Positions 20,600 through 34,025 of a stretch of DNA of 64,000 nucleotides are shown in pieces. How positions within the stretch are numbered: position 1 is the first letter of the stretch; each line of letters opens with the position of its first letter. This DNA is from Ashinkailepas kermadecensis (taxonomy: Eukaryota; Arthropoda; Thecostraca; Neolepadidae), in contig JAOTOM010005157.1 in the NCBI GenBank assembly GCA_034440615.1, forward strand, positions 851,501 to 915,500. Reading direction: 5' to 3'. The translations under genes were made by a program, and so were the position numbers. The notes below the pieces were generated by a model, which made no database searches, was not told where the DNA came from, and saw only the letters and a program-made list of their open reading frames with translations.

Positions 20600-21690
20600 A
20601 ATTGATGACCTCCATGTGATTCCTTAAACATAAGGATATCATTCAGACTGACGTTAACTTACGCTTTTACTATCCTAAGAATTTCAATCATACCACCCTT
20701 TAATTTCCCATGCATGAGTGAGTGCATATCTAATATCATAAGCTCCACACTATATTCTGAACTGCCCAGTCCACTAATAAGCCCAGTAGTTTTGCGCTGC
20801 ACTCTTTCTATCGTACCTATATCCCTTTTGAAGGAAGGTCTTCATGCCTGCATGCAATATTCCAAGTGGGGTTGCACATAGGCAAAGTGAAGTTCCCTCA
20901 TCACTTACATGCTTTTATATTATCACTCATACCATTACAGCACTCCTGACATTTAGTAGGCCTGCTCCTAGCGGAGGAGTTACATTGCTTTCTCTGCTTT
21001 AAGGCCCACGGAATCTAACATGCCTGAACAGTTTTCCACTTCAATGCCATCCAGTTCACTTCATCCCATTGTATGCCTAAATGTTCCTCCTTCAGATCCC
21101 AGATGCCCTACACCTACGATATTGTCCACGTATCAACCCATTTCTAGGTCCTCTAAGTCTAGTTGAATACTGATAGATTCATCACTATTTTTACCCATTC
21201 CAGCCAGTTTGATGTGAGCAAATTTAAGTGCCCTATTTATCAGCCCTACTTCAATGTTGTTCACAAAGATGCTGACAAGTGGATCTAGAAAGCAGCCCTG
21301 TGGTACCCTCTAGAACATCCTTCTATTCAGATTTATATCTATTTAATCACACCTTTTGCTTCTCTGTCCTTCCCTTAGCCACGTTCAATTCAAAGTGGAA
21401 CTTTTCCACCAACCCCAGGCTGCTCCAGCTGACGATTTAGGCGCTCATGCCGCATTTTATCAAAAGCTTCGCTAACGTCTAAGTACACTTCATCTATCCT
21501 GCTTCAAGCGTCAACATCCCTAGTTACATACTCCACGAAGTCCAGAAGGTTAGCTAAGCAAGATCTCCCAGATATAAATCCATGCCGAGTATCCCTTCAA
21601 AGGTTATGCCTCTCAAGAGGAGCCTGAACATTCTTCTCGGCAAATGTTTCTAACACTTGGCAAGCTTCCTTTAATTTCCCACATGGTTTC
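20600..21690 (-). mobile_element. Decayed CR1/L2-type LINE fragment (reverse transcriptase to 3' domain)
   Basis: On the minus strand the sequence follows the 7.6-11.2 kb element from about the GFRSRRS motif (near 21590) through AFDK (near 21465), the GVPQG stretch (near 21300), the PHLEYS region (near 20870) and the C-terminal domain (near 20690). Stops, indels and substitutions are frequent throughout, so it is an old copy. It lacks the endonuclease and ORF1. Confidence 0.85.
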
Positions 21691-22860
21691 TATTGCTTTT
21701 CCTCCTATGTCTATGTCTATCCTTCTATTATATGTCCTCGTCTCATTTCAGTGCAACATGAATGCCCGGCGTATCCAAGCAATTTGGTAGTGTTGATCGA
21801 GAAGTGCGAGGGGGGGGGATATTGCTACTCGAACCATCCCCCATATACTTTAATATGACCGTAACAAGCGTGTCATCTACAAACTAGCACCTGGCACAAC
21901 TGGGAAACTGAACAATTTCCTAGTTGACGCAGCAGTGTCGTTTTGTGGCGCAGCTTGTCTTCAAATGCTGATTAATTGAGTTGTTGACATTAATGACAGC
22001 CGGACTGAAGCTGGCTGTGTGGTGCATGACGTGGTGGTCTCGCCTTTTCATCTCCGGCAGTCAGGACTGTGACGGTGCGGCTTGCAGGCGACCCTGGCGC
22101 AGCGCGTGCCCAAGAGCTGAGTTATACTGACTTGCAGGATCCTTGTTGTGGTCGGGGATATTGAAATGATTCAGGTATTCCAATGTGAGATGTTTGTATT
22201 CACAGTATTTCACCGTGGTATTTTGATGGGATTGCTGCTTGGATCGAAGCCTTTGCTATAGACGTGGCATAACCCCTAACACTATCACCTGATAGTATAG
22301 TTTCATTTCAACAATTACTATTTAGATTCAGTGTCCAATGTCCTCATTGCCCTGACATGAATATAATATTTGATGTGTGACACGGTGACCCAGACTGACA
22401 CCACATCATAGTGGCTCATGTGGGGAAATGGCCGGGTCAAGTGGAGGCCTGATGTGAACCGGTCGCCATAGGGAGATGACTCATCTGTGTTGCCTGACTC
22501 AAGATTTTTCATTGTTCAAGATATGAAATCCTCAATTAGCATTGAAGTTTGCTAGCGTAGCATGCACTGATACCCCTCTGTCCCATGCAGTCATTTATTT
22601 GTTTCAATTATCAGCCAACAACTCGTCATTAATATTTTCCTGAAAGCTTTCCGGATCATCTTACGGCTGTCCGAGGTCAGTTTGCGCCCGAAAAGTGGTA
22701 CCGTAGGTAAAAAAGCACGGCGTGCTTTTTAAAATAAATAAATTAAACCATGCTTATCACATTATCCTGACTAGCACCGCTGTGGTGATCTTGAGACGCT
22801 ATCAAAGATTACAATTAAATAATAAATGCATGCTACTATGACCAAATCTCGCTATCTGTC
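21691..22860. other. No gene recognised
   Basis: Mixed DNA with a short hairpin at about 22709-22731 (AAAAAGCACG facing CGTGCTTTTT). No coding signal is recognisable. Confidence 0.4.
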
Positions 22861-22962
22861 TGCAAGGTCACCTAATATCCTAGGTACTGCATGCAGTCAC
22901 CTGATAACCTAGGTTCTGGCCACAAAGTCACCTGATAACCAAGGTACCGCCTGCAAACTCCA
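22861..22962. repeat. Imperfect repeat of about 33 bp, 3 copies
   Basis: Three diverged units share GTCACCTGATAACC or GTCACCTAATATCC followed by TAGGT or AAGGT. Confidence 0.7.
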
Positions 22963-24017
22963 ACTTACCTGTAACTCATGCAATACTCTAGATCATGTCT
23001 CAGATTTAAGTGATTCTTATTTTCGCGATGTTAGTTTATACTTGAACACTTTTGAATAGAAGCATCCTTTTCAGCTAATCATCCGATAAAGGATTATTAC
23101 ATTACTACCTGATAACCTACTCCGCATGTTAGCGGATTCTTATTTTCGCTTCGATTGTTGGCATGCCTTAACCCTCGGGGGGGTATTTTACAGTCCCCAA
23201 ACGTTTTCCGCGGATAGTGAAAAAACGCGCTCGGAAGCGCGCCGTCATTTGACATATCTTTTCCCACATCAATTTGGTATGTTCTTTGAAAATTTTGAGG
23301 GCATTCCATCTACGGTCAACGAGTTAGTCAAGGTCAAGTGAGTTCACCTTCAAACATGTTCAGCCAGTCGTCACGTATTAACTGATGAAGATATCTGAAT
23401 CGAACTTTCAGCGTTTGCTTATATATAAGGATGGAACAGAACTCACCAGAGGAATCTGGGATGTTTTGTTTTGTTTTTGATGACTTATTAGTTTTGCACA
23501 TATACATATTATGGCGAAAATTGAAGATTTTGGTCAAGTGAGCACTTTTTATCATGGGAAGTTGACCTGAAATAACGTTTATCGGTCCGCTCCACCAATT
23601 AGAAAAAAATTGAGAACTCAACATTTAAAAAATCATACAATGCTGTTTTTGGCCGGGCAGACATCTTAGGGCCATGGTCGATTTCGCCTTCTTTTTCTGA
23701 TTCCAAATAATTTGTGTTTTTAAATGTCCTCCCCATAGTCAAAAACATGATGTGATCCCATAGACACCCTATAGTGACATCACTTTTGGGGGATACAATT
23801 TTTTGGGGTGGTCTTGGACCATACTCGTCGAGCACTTTCCGATGACACCACTTTTGTTTTCGTGCAACGATTAGTTTGAAAATCAGACGGGGATATAAAA
23901 TTACCCCCCCCCGAGACGGGGTGGAAACGTTAAACCCCACTCTGGGATGCTGGATTCTATAATGAGTCCAACATACTATGCAGCCTGCCTAGCCAGACGG
24001 AAAAGTAAGACACATTC
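22963..24017. other. No gene recognised
   Basis: Mostly AT-rich DNA. The longest open frame (about 113 codons, minus) has no motif that I know. Confidence 0.4.
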
Positions 24018-24281
24018 GACGAGACCATGCGCGCTGTATGACCGACGAGACCATGCGCGCTGTATGACCGACGAGACCATGCGCGCTGTATGACCGACGA
24101 GACCATGCGCGCTGTATGACCGACGAGACCATGCGCGCTGTATGACCGACGAGACCATGCGCGCTGTATGACCGACGAGACCATGCGCGCTGTATGACCG
24201 ACGAGACCATGCGCGCTGTATGACCGACGAGACCATGCGCGCTGTATGACCGACGAGACCATGCGCGCTGTATGACCGACG
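24018..24281. repeat. 26-bp tandem repeat, 10 near-identical copies
   Basis: The unit GACGAGACCATGCGCGCTGT plus ATGACC repeats every 26 bp with almost no variation. The low divergence suggests recent expansion. The minus strand is open in more than one frame. Confidence 0.97.
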
Positions 24282-25286
24282 CATTCGATGCGCCCCTAAT
24301 CCCTATTAACCATCAAACATTCGACGAGAGCTCGTCATTGTAGGGTGGGCGGCCACTGTACTTCTGCGGCGGTTGCTGGGCACTGTTTTAGGGCTTCATG
24401 CTGAGATGGTGACTTACGTACAGTGCAATGCATGTGTACTCCCTTTTCTACAGTGTTTATTATACAGTACAGACCTAGGTATATCAGACGTCTTTTTATT
24501 CACAGATAGCTCACAACAATCCAGGCATTCACGATTGACATGTACCCAGAATTGTGCTCGATAAATATGTTTGCTTCTCACGCAATCTGGCGAGGTTCGC
24601 ATTCCGAACTCCTGCGCCATTTGTGTTTAATTTCGACCAAGTACTGGAAAAATATTTCATGCGTGGAGCCCAGATTCTATATGACGTCACAAAAATTATA
24701 CGTCGTCCGGCTCGCTGTGAACACCAAAAATTCGCAGAATAGTTATGGTATGACGTCATCTGTGACGTACACAGTGTCCTGTGTGACGTATTTTTGTCGT
24801 CCTGGTCGCTCCGAAAACACTCTAAGGCATTCTTGTTTGGACCATGTCAGCACATATTTGGGTGACACGCTTGCTCGTTACTTTGTCTTGCTGTTGGCCA
24901 TCAATATGTGACAGCCTGGTCTCGTCAGATATTCTGTAGGTGACAGCTGGGACACTTATTCACCACTGTCTACAACATAACAACCCCAACCACCATTTCA
25001 CCGTCTACCTCTAGTGGTCACTCATTGTATTTTTTAATTGAAATCTGGAGAGCATAAGGAACGTTTAATTATTTTCCCGAACATTCACCAGTTAATTTAA
25101 TGTCATCCAATATTCTAGATGCCCGAACACACGGCGAAACTTTGTTTTCAGTCATCCCACACCAACCCTATGAGGTACACTATCTGACAGAGCTACCGAT
25201 CCAATTTCTGCAAATGAATCGAAGAGTTTAGTTTGATTTGTTATGGTCTGATTTTGACCTAGGTTTATTATGCTTCTATTGTTTCA
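24282..25286. other. No gene recognised; TGACGTCA sites
   Basis: TGACGTCA occurs at about 24681 and 24753. Two related stretches around TACGTCGTCCGGCTCGCT and TTGTCGTCCTGGTCGCTC lie about 100 bp apart. No exon is seen. Confidence 0.35.
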
Positions 25287-26816
25287 CGCACCACCAGAGG
25301 TACCATCTGTACCTGTCTCACGCACCACCAGAGTACCACCTGCATCTGTCTCATGCACCATCAGAGGTACCACTTGTATCTATATCACGCACCACCAGAG
25401 AACCACCTGTACCAGTTTTATGCACCACCAGAGGTACCATCTGTACCTGTCTCACGCACCACCAGAGGTACCACCTGTATCTATCTCACGCACAACCAGA
25501 GTACCACCTGTATCTGTCTCATGCACCACCAGATATACCACCTGTATCTGTCTCACGCACCACAGGAGGCACCACCTGTATCTATCTCACGCACCACCAG
25601 AGGCACCACCTGTATATATCTCACGCACCACCAGAGGTACCACCTGTATCTGTCTCACGCACCACCAGAGGTACCACCTGTATCTGTCTCACGCACCACC
25701 AGAGGTATCACCTGTATCTGTACCACGCACCACCAGAGGCACCACCTGTATCTGTCTCACGCACCACCAGAGGCACCATCTGTATCTGTCTCACGCACCA
25801 CCAGAGGCACCACCTGTATCTGTCTCACGCACCACCAGAGGCACCACCTGTACCTGTATCACGCACCACCATAGGTACCACCTGTACCTGTCTCACGAAC
25901 CACCAGAGGTATGTACCACCTGTATCTGTCTCACGCACCACCAGAGGTACCACCTGTATATTTTTCACGCACCACCAGAGGCACCGCCTGTATCTGTCTC
26001 ACGCACCACCAGAGTTACCACCTGTACCTGTATCACGCACCACCATAGGTACCACCTGTACCTGTCTCACGCACCACCAGAGGCACCACCTGTATCTGTC
26101 TCACGCACCACCAGAGTACCACCTGTACCTGCCTCATGCACCACCAGAGGTTCCACCTGTACCTGTCTCACGCACCACCAGAGTACCACCTGTATCTGTC
26201 TCACGCACCACCAGAGTACCACCTGTATCTGTCTTATGCACCACCAGAGGTACCACCTGCATCTGTCTCACGCACCACCAGAGGTACCACCTGTATATAT
26301 CTCACGCACCACCAGAGGCACCATCTGTATCTGTCTCACGCACCACCAGAGATACCACCTGTACCTGTATCACGCACCACCATAGGTACCACCTGCACCT
26401 GTCTCACGCACCACCAGAGGCACCACCTGTATCTGTCTCACGCACCACCAGAGTACCACCTGTACCTGCCTCATGCACCACCAGAGGTTCCACCTGTACC
26501 TGTCTCACGCACCACCAGAGGTACCACCTGTACCTGTATCACGCACCACCATAGGTACCACCTGTACCTGTCTCACGCACCACCAGAGGCACCACCTGTA
26601 TCTGTCTCACGCACCACCAGAGTACCACCTGTACCTGCCTCATGCACCACCAGAGGTTCAACCTGTACCTGTCTCACGCTCCACCAGAGTACCACCTGTA
26701 TCTGTCTCACGCACCACCAGAGTACCACCTGTATCTGTCTCATGCACCACCAGAGGTACCACCTGTATCTGTCTCACGCACCACCAGAGGTACCACCTGT
26801 ATCTGTCTCACGCACA
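25287..26816. repeat. 33/34-bp satellite array, about 45 copies
   Basis: The unit is CACCACCAGAGGTACCACCT plus about 14 bases (GTATCTGTCTCACG). Marker variants show a higher-order period: ATAGGT at 25871, 26045, 26382 and 26551, and GCCTCATGCA at 26131, 26468 and 26637. Recurring spacings are 169 and 337 bp, that is five and ten units. Long open frames in three frames come from the lack of stops in the unit. Confidence 0.96.
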
Positions 26817-27411
26817 GTTGTCTCGGTTCCTTTCACATGCTCCCTGGTTTGCAAGACACATTCACCCAGATCTGGTGAACAGTTCCTGTACGTCCAGACT
26901 GATGACTGCGTGAGGAACTACATCCTGCGAGACTGGTCATCTACAGTGTGATCGCGATGATGGTTGGAGGTGTGGAGAGCTGAATGTTGCAAGATATCGT
27001 TGTGTCCCAGGTCTCGGTCCTGCTGCCCTCACACACGTCGGGATGTCCTGTTAAGCGAATCCCAGCTTCACCCTGGTATATCTTTGGTCCCAAGTTGTCC
27101 GGGCCATAATCATTGCATTTTGTTTTGTAGTAGTTCTCATTTCTTCTAACAACGTAAGCGTCTCAGCTCTTTTGGCAGCTAGAGTCCCCTGCACAGATAT
27201 CCTTTCATTGTCCGGTTTCTTCACTTGCCCGAAACGAACCTCGTGCACGGGCGGTTTTCCATGTTTTGGGATTTTACCGTCAGCTTTGTATTGTTTCTCA
27301 GATGATGACTTATACTTGTATCATCACGCAGAATTACTCACGCTGAACGTTGCTTGCTTTTTCCGTCATCCCTCTGCTGTCAGCTGCTGTCTCCGCCTCC
27401 GGTCATATTGG
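26817..27411. other. No gene recognised
   Basis: Unique DNA between two arrays. No domain or splice pattern that I trust is present. Confidence 0.4.
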
Positions 27412-27642
27412 GGCAATCCCAGGGCCGGACAGGTCATGTTGTGGACGGCAATCCCAGGGCCGGGCAGGTCATGTTGAGGACGGCAATCCCAGGGCCGGAC
27501 AGGTCATGTTGTGGACGGCAATCCCAGGGCCGGACAGGTCATGTTGTGGACGGCAATCCCAGGACCGGACAGGTCATGTTGGCGACGGCAATCCCAGGAC
27601 CGGACAGGTCACTTTGGTGGTGGAAATCTCAGGGCCGGACAG
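27412..27642. repeat. 35-bp tandem repeat, about 6.5 copies
   Basis: Units contain GGCAATCCCAGGGCCGGACA followed by GGTCATGTTGTGGAC, with small changes toward the right end. Confidence 0.94.
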
Positions 27643-28378
27643 AAAAAGGGAGTCTCTCCTCATGTATTTTCTTGTGCATAGACGCAGCCAACGGAGAGCC
27701 TGTTACCCTTGCCCTAGGGAAAAAACACCAGATCAAACAAGAAATTGTGGTATTTGCGCCACACCAAACCAGGAATTGTCGATGCGCGAGCGCGCCGAAG
27801 ACGTTCTTCATCCGGTACCATTTTTTGGGGTCCGCCATTAAGGGACTCCTGGCTGCGCCCCTACTCTTGTGCCTCCTGTGCGATAGAAAACTGCCCTAAC
27901 CGTTTTAAGCAATATATTCTGCTTCAGGCTATTTACTTCAAATCATCAAAAGTTTTACCACACGCACCAACCGACCCCGACCAGAAACGGATAAAATATG
28001 CATACCTCAGGAGATATTCGAATTGTGCAGCACCTCCATACAAGGTATTTAGGTAGTGGCACAATTTAGCATGTACTTTTGTTTAATGTTTAATGTTGTT
28101 TTGTTTGATGTTGTTTAATGTTTTTTGTTTGGCTTAATTATTGTTTTACTGACCGCAAAAAGGCATGGGACAGAAAATAACCGATTCATTGTTGTTGTTC
28201 CTCCTGAGGAGGATCATGTGTATATGGGCGCTTATGCCTTTGAAAGACACCAGAGGTGGCGCAAAGACTGGTCGAAGCGTCCATAATCCCAACAAACCAA
28301 CCGGATTGTGTGTGTGCAATTGGTCACCGAGAGTCCGTCAACGTGGGGCACTGCCACCGCCGCCGCTAGCGTGGCTAC
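27643..28378. other. No gene recognised
   Basis: Unique DNA with a short TTTAATGTTGTTT-type low-complexity stretch at about 28080-28140. Confidence 0.4.
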
Positions 28379-28709
28379 GGTGGCAGTTGTCACGGTGACA
28401 GCGGGGAGGAGGTGGCGGTGACCGCTGCCACGGTGGCAGTTGTAACGGTGACAGCGGGGAGGAGGTGGCGGTGACCGCTGCCACGGTGACAGCGGGGAGG
28501 AGGTGGCGGTGGCAGTTGCCACGGTGACAGCGGGGAGGAGGTGGCAGTGGCAGTTGTCACGGTGACAGCGGGGAGGAGGTGGCGGTGGCAGTTGTCACGG
28601 TGACAGCGGGGAGGAGGTGGCAGTGGCAGTTGTCACGGTGACAGCGGGGAGGAGGTGGCGGTGGCAGTTGTCACGGTGACAGCGGGGAGGAGGTGGCGGT
28701 GGCAATTGT
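28379..28709. repeat. 38-bp tandem repeat, about 8-9 copies
   Basis: Units of CACGGTGACAGCGGGGAGGA plus GGTGGCGGTGGCAGTTGT. Early units carry deletions or swaps, such as GACCGCTGCCACGG. The strand is purine- and G-rich. Confidence 0.94.
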
Positions 28710-30128
28710 AGTGATCACGCAGCTATGCTGATTCCGCCATGATGACCATATGCACATAGGTATTTGCGACACCTACTTCGTCCAAATAGTAAATGCAGTA
28801 CCCATATGTCGTCTTTCAGTTATGCTGTGTGCGAGTGTGTTTGCTACCTACAGGAGTCAATTTTTCATCTACGGCACAGGGAGGGACATCACCGATCCAG
28901 ATGCCGACCGAAGGGAAGGTTTTCGCTATCCAGGTCCTCAAAAGCACCAGGGCACTACGCCTTCGGACCGATTGGCTCGACTACGGTGGCCGCCAGTGGA
29001 ACGTCATCTAGCTCGTCATAGAACAAATCCGAACCTGCTGAGTGTTTGAGATGCCAGTGCTATGGCGCAAGTGTGTGTGCCATTCACGGAATCACCATTG
29101 CGACGAGGTAGGGCGCTGTTTTGGACCATATCACGCCGTACGTTGTGCATCCTGGCTATTTCTCACCTAAGGATCACCAACTCATGTTTTGTGCAGTGGA
29201 ATGATATATGCGGGCAGCTTGCGCGTTGTGGCCTCAGCAGTGCTCCTCGAAGTTAAGTGCATTGTTCAAACAAGAGCAGGCACTACATCTGCAAAGCTGG
29301 GCTGAGCATGTGTCTATTGTGTTGTCTGGAAAGTTCTGCATCTGTACTTCAAGTATTTACAGCCTTCTACGGGACCGGAACCGAAGGCCTCACTGAAGAT
29401 CGGAAGCGGCAGAACACATAATATACGTTAATTAATCCTCTCCTGCCTCCCGAAAGCAAACGAAGCTCACCCATGAACTGTCGGCACACATAGTCTGAGA
29501 ACAATCAAGGGGAAGGGGCAGCAGCCAACGCGTGAGTGACACCGATCAAAGATCACAGGCAGCCGACCAGGACGACCAGGACGCGGAGTCGGGCTGCTGG
29601 GCCGGGCGGCAATCCTCTCACGCCGGTCCGGTGGTCGACGGCAGTGTTGTACTTCAAAACTGAATATAATGTGACCATCACAGGGGTAAGGACGGTCGTA
29701 GAATACAAGTATCGCGGTATGAGGAAAATCTACGCACCCAGCTGTTGGCAAAATATACATTACGTAAGCAGTTGTTTTTTTCGGACCATAATCTTTTTGT
29801 TACAAATGTTTCAGACGCGCGTAATAAATGGCACTGTACAATCCACAAGTTGGCGTAACTTACAAGTAAGCATTTCACTGTTGTTCCAAATAGGTAAGTT
29901 TCTAATCTAACGCAGTTGGATCGTGGGGTCATATTTTGACGTCATTGTTGCGAATAAATGGCCAATCGCACGGATTCTTGAACCTTAAATTCCTTATCCG
30001 GACATGAGAGAGCCCCACAAACACAACTTCGACAAAACTGGAGAGGGTGGGGTGTAAAATTGCACTTTTACTGGCAGAGTTTGTTTGATTTGTTGGTCCA
30101 CGTTATTCTATCATATGCTCTCTTCTTC
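28710..30128. other. No gene recognised
   Basis: About 1.4 kb without a convincing exon, RNA gene or repeat. Confidence 0.4.
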
Positions 30129-30222
30129 CATCGCACACACATGCATGTACACACAGACACACACACACATACACACACACACCTACACACACACACCCAC
30201 ACACACATACACACACACACTC
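30129..30222. repeat. (CA)n microsatellite
   Basis: Interrupted CA repeats (ACACAC with occasional T, G or C changes) over about 90 bp. Confidence 0.95.
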
Positions 30223-31199
30223 AAAAGAACACTTCCCAGGCCACACCCTGCATACACAAGTATCCCGTGTAATCTGAGCACTTGCACAAGTGCATTGACC
30301 GTATAATCGGGTCCCGGATGTCATGTTAGCGTGCCATAAGCTGGGCCCAAACAAACGTCGCCGCATTAATAAATCTTGGGAACAGGAACTGGCTGGACCT
30401 GCGAGAATGGGTCGGAGATACATCTCAGACAACGGTAATAATGGACCTCGAGCGGGAGCTGCTGCGAATTATCAATTACATTCAGGAATTACATCTACTT
30501 TATCACGCTGAGAAGCCATTATAGGCACTGATGTTTCTGCATGTCACGATAATAGATCAAATACGAGAGCGGTATATTTTTTTTGTGATTTTGCAGCCAC
30601 ATTAGATCGAATGAAGACTGCCGGCCAGACTGCAAAACAATCGATCTCTATATTCAAGAAAAACAAACTTAATCATGCCTGCACTTCCTGAAACTCAGAC
30701 TACTCAGCTGGTTTACCAGCTGAAGTTCTGACCTCCGAGCATGAGGATCTTGTAAAAAATTATCATCTCGCACATCTTCAGATGCAGCCTTCAACCTGCG
30801 GCCGTCTTAGCAGCCCCAGTAACGGACTGAAGGCTACCCATGGCCATGTATGCACATTATATCGGAAGTATACATATATATATACATGCACATAGCCGAA
30901 GCTTATTCTTCGTCGCAATTTTCCCCACAACCCCGATTACTATGAACCACTCCTCTGAATCCAGTGTTGTGAATTTCTGTACCTTTGTGCGCGTCATTGT
31001 CCTTCATTGGTTGATTTTTCCATGTCTTTTAGAATTGGCATGCGACCCATTGGAAATCCCCCTGCCCACCAATGCATAGCAATGCATTGCAATGGTGCGA
31101 ACCTCACAACTAATGCATGCCATTCTTGCTTCCCCAATCGACTTCATGCAATGTCATCCATGCATAATGCCTAAGTAAACCACACTGCTCTGGGCTAAG
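30223..31199. other. No gene recognised
   Basis: Mixed DNA. The end (about 31024-31085) has a GCATGCGACCCATTGG stretch that weakly resembles the dispersed repeat at 20.4 and 35.5 kb. Confidence 0.35.
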
Positions 31200-31898
31200 C
31201 TTACCACACACGGGCCAGGAGCCAAGTCTACCACACACGGGCCAGGAGCCAAGTCTACCGCAGACGGGCCAGGAGCCAAGTCTACCACGCACGGGCCAGG
31301 AGTCAAGTCTACCGCAGACGGGCCAGGAGCCAAGTCTACCCCAGACGGGCCAGGAGGAAAGTCCACCATAGACGGGCCAGGAGCCAAGTCTACCACAGAC
31401 GGGCCAGGAGCCAAGTCTACCACACACGGGCCAGGAGCCAAGTCTACCGCAGACGGGCCAGGAGCCAAGTTCACCACACACGGGCCAGGAGCCAAGTCTA
31501 CCCCAGACGGGCCAGGAGGAAAGTCCACCATAGACGGGCCAGGAGCCAAGTCTACCACAGACGGGCCATGAGTCAAGTCTACCACAAACTGGCCAGGAGC
31601 CAAATCTACCGCAGACGGGCCAGAAGCCAAGTCTGCCACACACGGGCCGGGAGTCAAGTCTACCACACATGGACCAGGAGCCAAGTCTACCGCAGACGGG
31701 CCAGGAGCCAAGTCCACCACAGACGGGCCAGGAGCCAAGTCTACCACGCACGGGCCAGGAGTCAAGTCTACCGCAGACGGGCCAGGAGCCAAGTTTACCT
31801 ACCATACATGGGCCAGGAGCCAAGTCTACCACAGACGGGCCAGGAGCCAAGTCTACCATACATGGGCCAGGAGTCAAGTCTACAACACTCAGGCCAGG
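31200..31898. repeat. 27-bp tandem repeat, about 26 copies
   Basis: The unit is GGGCCAGGAGCCAAGTCTAC plus CACACAC or CGCAGAC. A marked variant pair (CCCCAGACGG followed by GGAGGAAAGTCC) begins at 31339 and again at 31501, 162 bp or six units apart. Since 27 is a multiple of three, both strands give nonapeptide repeats. I read this as array DNA, not a protein. Confidence 0.95.
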
Positions 31899-32614
31899 AA
31901 GGACCCGAGGGAAACCCACGGCCCTAACTGAGCTTCTAAAAACGTGTAGCCAATAAACCTCTCTGTTCCGAAATATGGAAGAGACATACAAATCGGTACA
32001 TAGATGGGCTTGGGCATACCTTGGTGCAATTTAGATCAATTTATGTTCTCTCATTCCTCTCATGTCACTTTTGTACCATCTGCTCACCAGCGTACCATGC
32101 ATACGATAAATATCCGCTTATCGAAATTGCTTTTGTCACTATGTCTGATTATAGTCTGATTATAGTCGGATTGTGGTGTGATTATACTCTGATTATAGTC
32201 TGACTATAGTCTGACATATAACCTGTCATGACTCAAAGTGCAGCTGTATTGGTAGCTATGATAGCTTGCCCGATTGATAGCTATGTCTGATCTTCTACAA
32301 AATGGTTAACGAGCAGAAAGGTACACTTCCAATAGTCCAACGATCAATGCATCACTTTTGGAACGCTCGTTACGTCAAGATCCACCAGCAAGAACAACTT
32401 TGGAGGTGGACCATTGAAACGATCACACAATAGTCCGACTCAAAAGTAATCACACACCTCCATACCCCCCCCCCACCCACACACCTCCACATATCATTCC
32501 GACCACAGGTGGGTCCACCAGCCTGCTGCTTCACCAGCTGCTCCTCTGACTCACCACGACACCAGACTGGCCTCCTCAAGAGGTCACGGCGCACAGCAGC
32601 TATGTCTGATCGTG
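31899..32614. other. No gene recognised
   Basis: Includes a short TCTGATTATAGTC repeat at about 32148-32218 and a C-rich run at about 32466-32480. Confidence 0.4.
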
Positions 32615-32788
32615 CACAGCTGAGGGGACAGCCAGTGCAGCACTGTAGCACGGCACAGCTGAGGGGATAGCCAGTGCAGCACTGTAGCACGGCACAGCTG
32701 AGGGGACAGCCAGTGCAGCACTGTAGCACGGCACAGCTGAGGGGATAGCCAGTGCAGCACTGTAGCACGGCACAGCTGAGGGGATAAC
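32615..32788. repeat. 39-bp tandem repeat, about 4.5 copies
   Basis: Units of CACAGCTGAGGGGACAGCCA plus GTGCAGCACTGTAGCACGG, with ACAGCC and ATAGCC alternating strictly between units. The alternation points to a 78-bp dimer. Confidence 0.93.
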
Positions 32789-33774
32789 CATAGGGGATAG
32801 GGGATAGCTGAGGGATACCTTAGAGCGTGGTCTGTCACAAGGACATGTGAGGTGTACTCCAGCCCCTTGGTCCTTAAAAGGTCACACACCTCGGAGGTAC
32901 ATACCTGACTCAGCTGCGAATGATGAAGACTACAGGTGACAAATACCGAACTGTTGGGACCGAAGCCCAGGTCAAGCCGAGTCGCTGTAGCCAGGTCCCA
33001 GTTGAGCTCGGTCAAAATACAGTGAGGCCCGGCTATAAGACGGGTATATTTTATGCATGGAGCGTACTCACATTGTATTTTGTTTTTATTCAAGTAAAGG
33101 TGAGATAGCCAATGATGGAAATCTGCATCAGTGTAACGTCAAAGTCACTCACCATGCATTCGAGTCTCGATTATGTTTTTGACTAGCTGCAGTTTTCAAC
33201 AAATCTCTGATCAAATAAATGCTCTTCACAGTTTCATGGAAATAGCTTCAAATCAATTGAATGCCTATGACAGTAGTCTATGTCGTTACATAAGTGAAGC
33301 CAGTGTCTGGCATATGTCTGATAGCATGGCCAATTGATGTCAGATTTGTCCGTGGTAAGGGATGGTCAAGACAATTCTGACTAGTCCAGCCCGGCTATCT
33401 TTAGCTTTTCTCAGCAAGGTGGGCCGATTTGCAGTTTCCTAGGGTTTGCTGTAGCTACAGCAATAAACAGGAATGCACATAACATTAACTGCATAACGTA
33501 CCTATGCAGCTTCCTCTTTTTCAGCAAATTCAGAATGCCGTCCAACTCAATATTTTAATGGATTGATAATGTGCAAATAATTGATAATGGGCAAGAATGA
33601 TGAAACAGATGAATTGATCAAATAAGTGACAGGACCAGATATTGCCCAATATTTGATCAGTGTATCTGTTTATGGCAGTGTATCTGCCCATCAGTGTATC
33701 AGCCTTGGGCTGCTGGAAAAAAAGTTTCAACTTTCATCTTTTATTTTTGCATACCGAGTAGCAGCAAACACAAA
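32789..33774. other. No gene recognised
   Basis: Unique AT-leaning DNA. No exon is recognised. Confidence 0.4.
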
Positions 33775-34025
33775 ATGTGATCAAACGGAGTCAAACGTCA
33801 TCAAGGTGGGATCAAACGGGGTCAAACGTCATCAAGGTGGGATCAAACGGGGTCAAACGTCATCAAGGTGGGATCAAACTGGGTCAAACGTCATCAAGGT
33901 GGGATCAAACTGGGTCAAGCGTCATCAAGGTGGGATCAAACGGGGTCAAACGTCATCAAAGTGGGATCAAACGGGGTCAAACGTCATCAAAGGGGGATCG
34001 GACGGGGTCAAATGTCATCAAGGTG
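33775..34025. repeat. 31-bp tandem repeat, 8 copies
   Basis: Units contain GTCAAACGTCATCAAGGTGG followed by GATCAAACGGG, with ACTGGG variants grouped in the middle. Confidence 0.95.

Noticed and set aside
24018..24281. CRISPR array
   Set aside because: The 26-bp units are contiguous without unique spacers, and the genome is eukaryotic.
25238..26951. Long threonine/histidine-rich proteins
   Set aside because: Array translation in three frames; no gene signals at either end.
33016..33050. pogo/Tigger-type terminal repeat (TACAGTGAGGCCCGGCTATAAGAC)
   Set aside because: The start resembles pogo termini, but no matching inverted end or TA duplication was found nearby.
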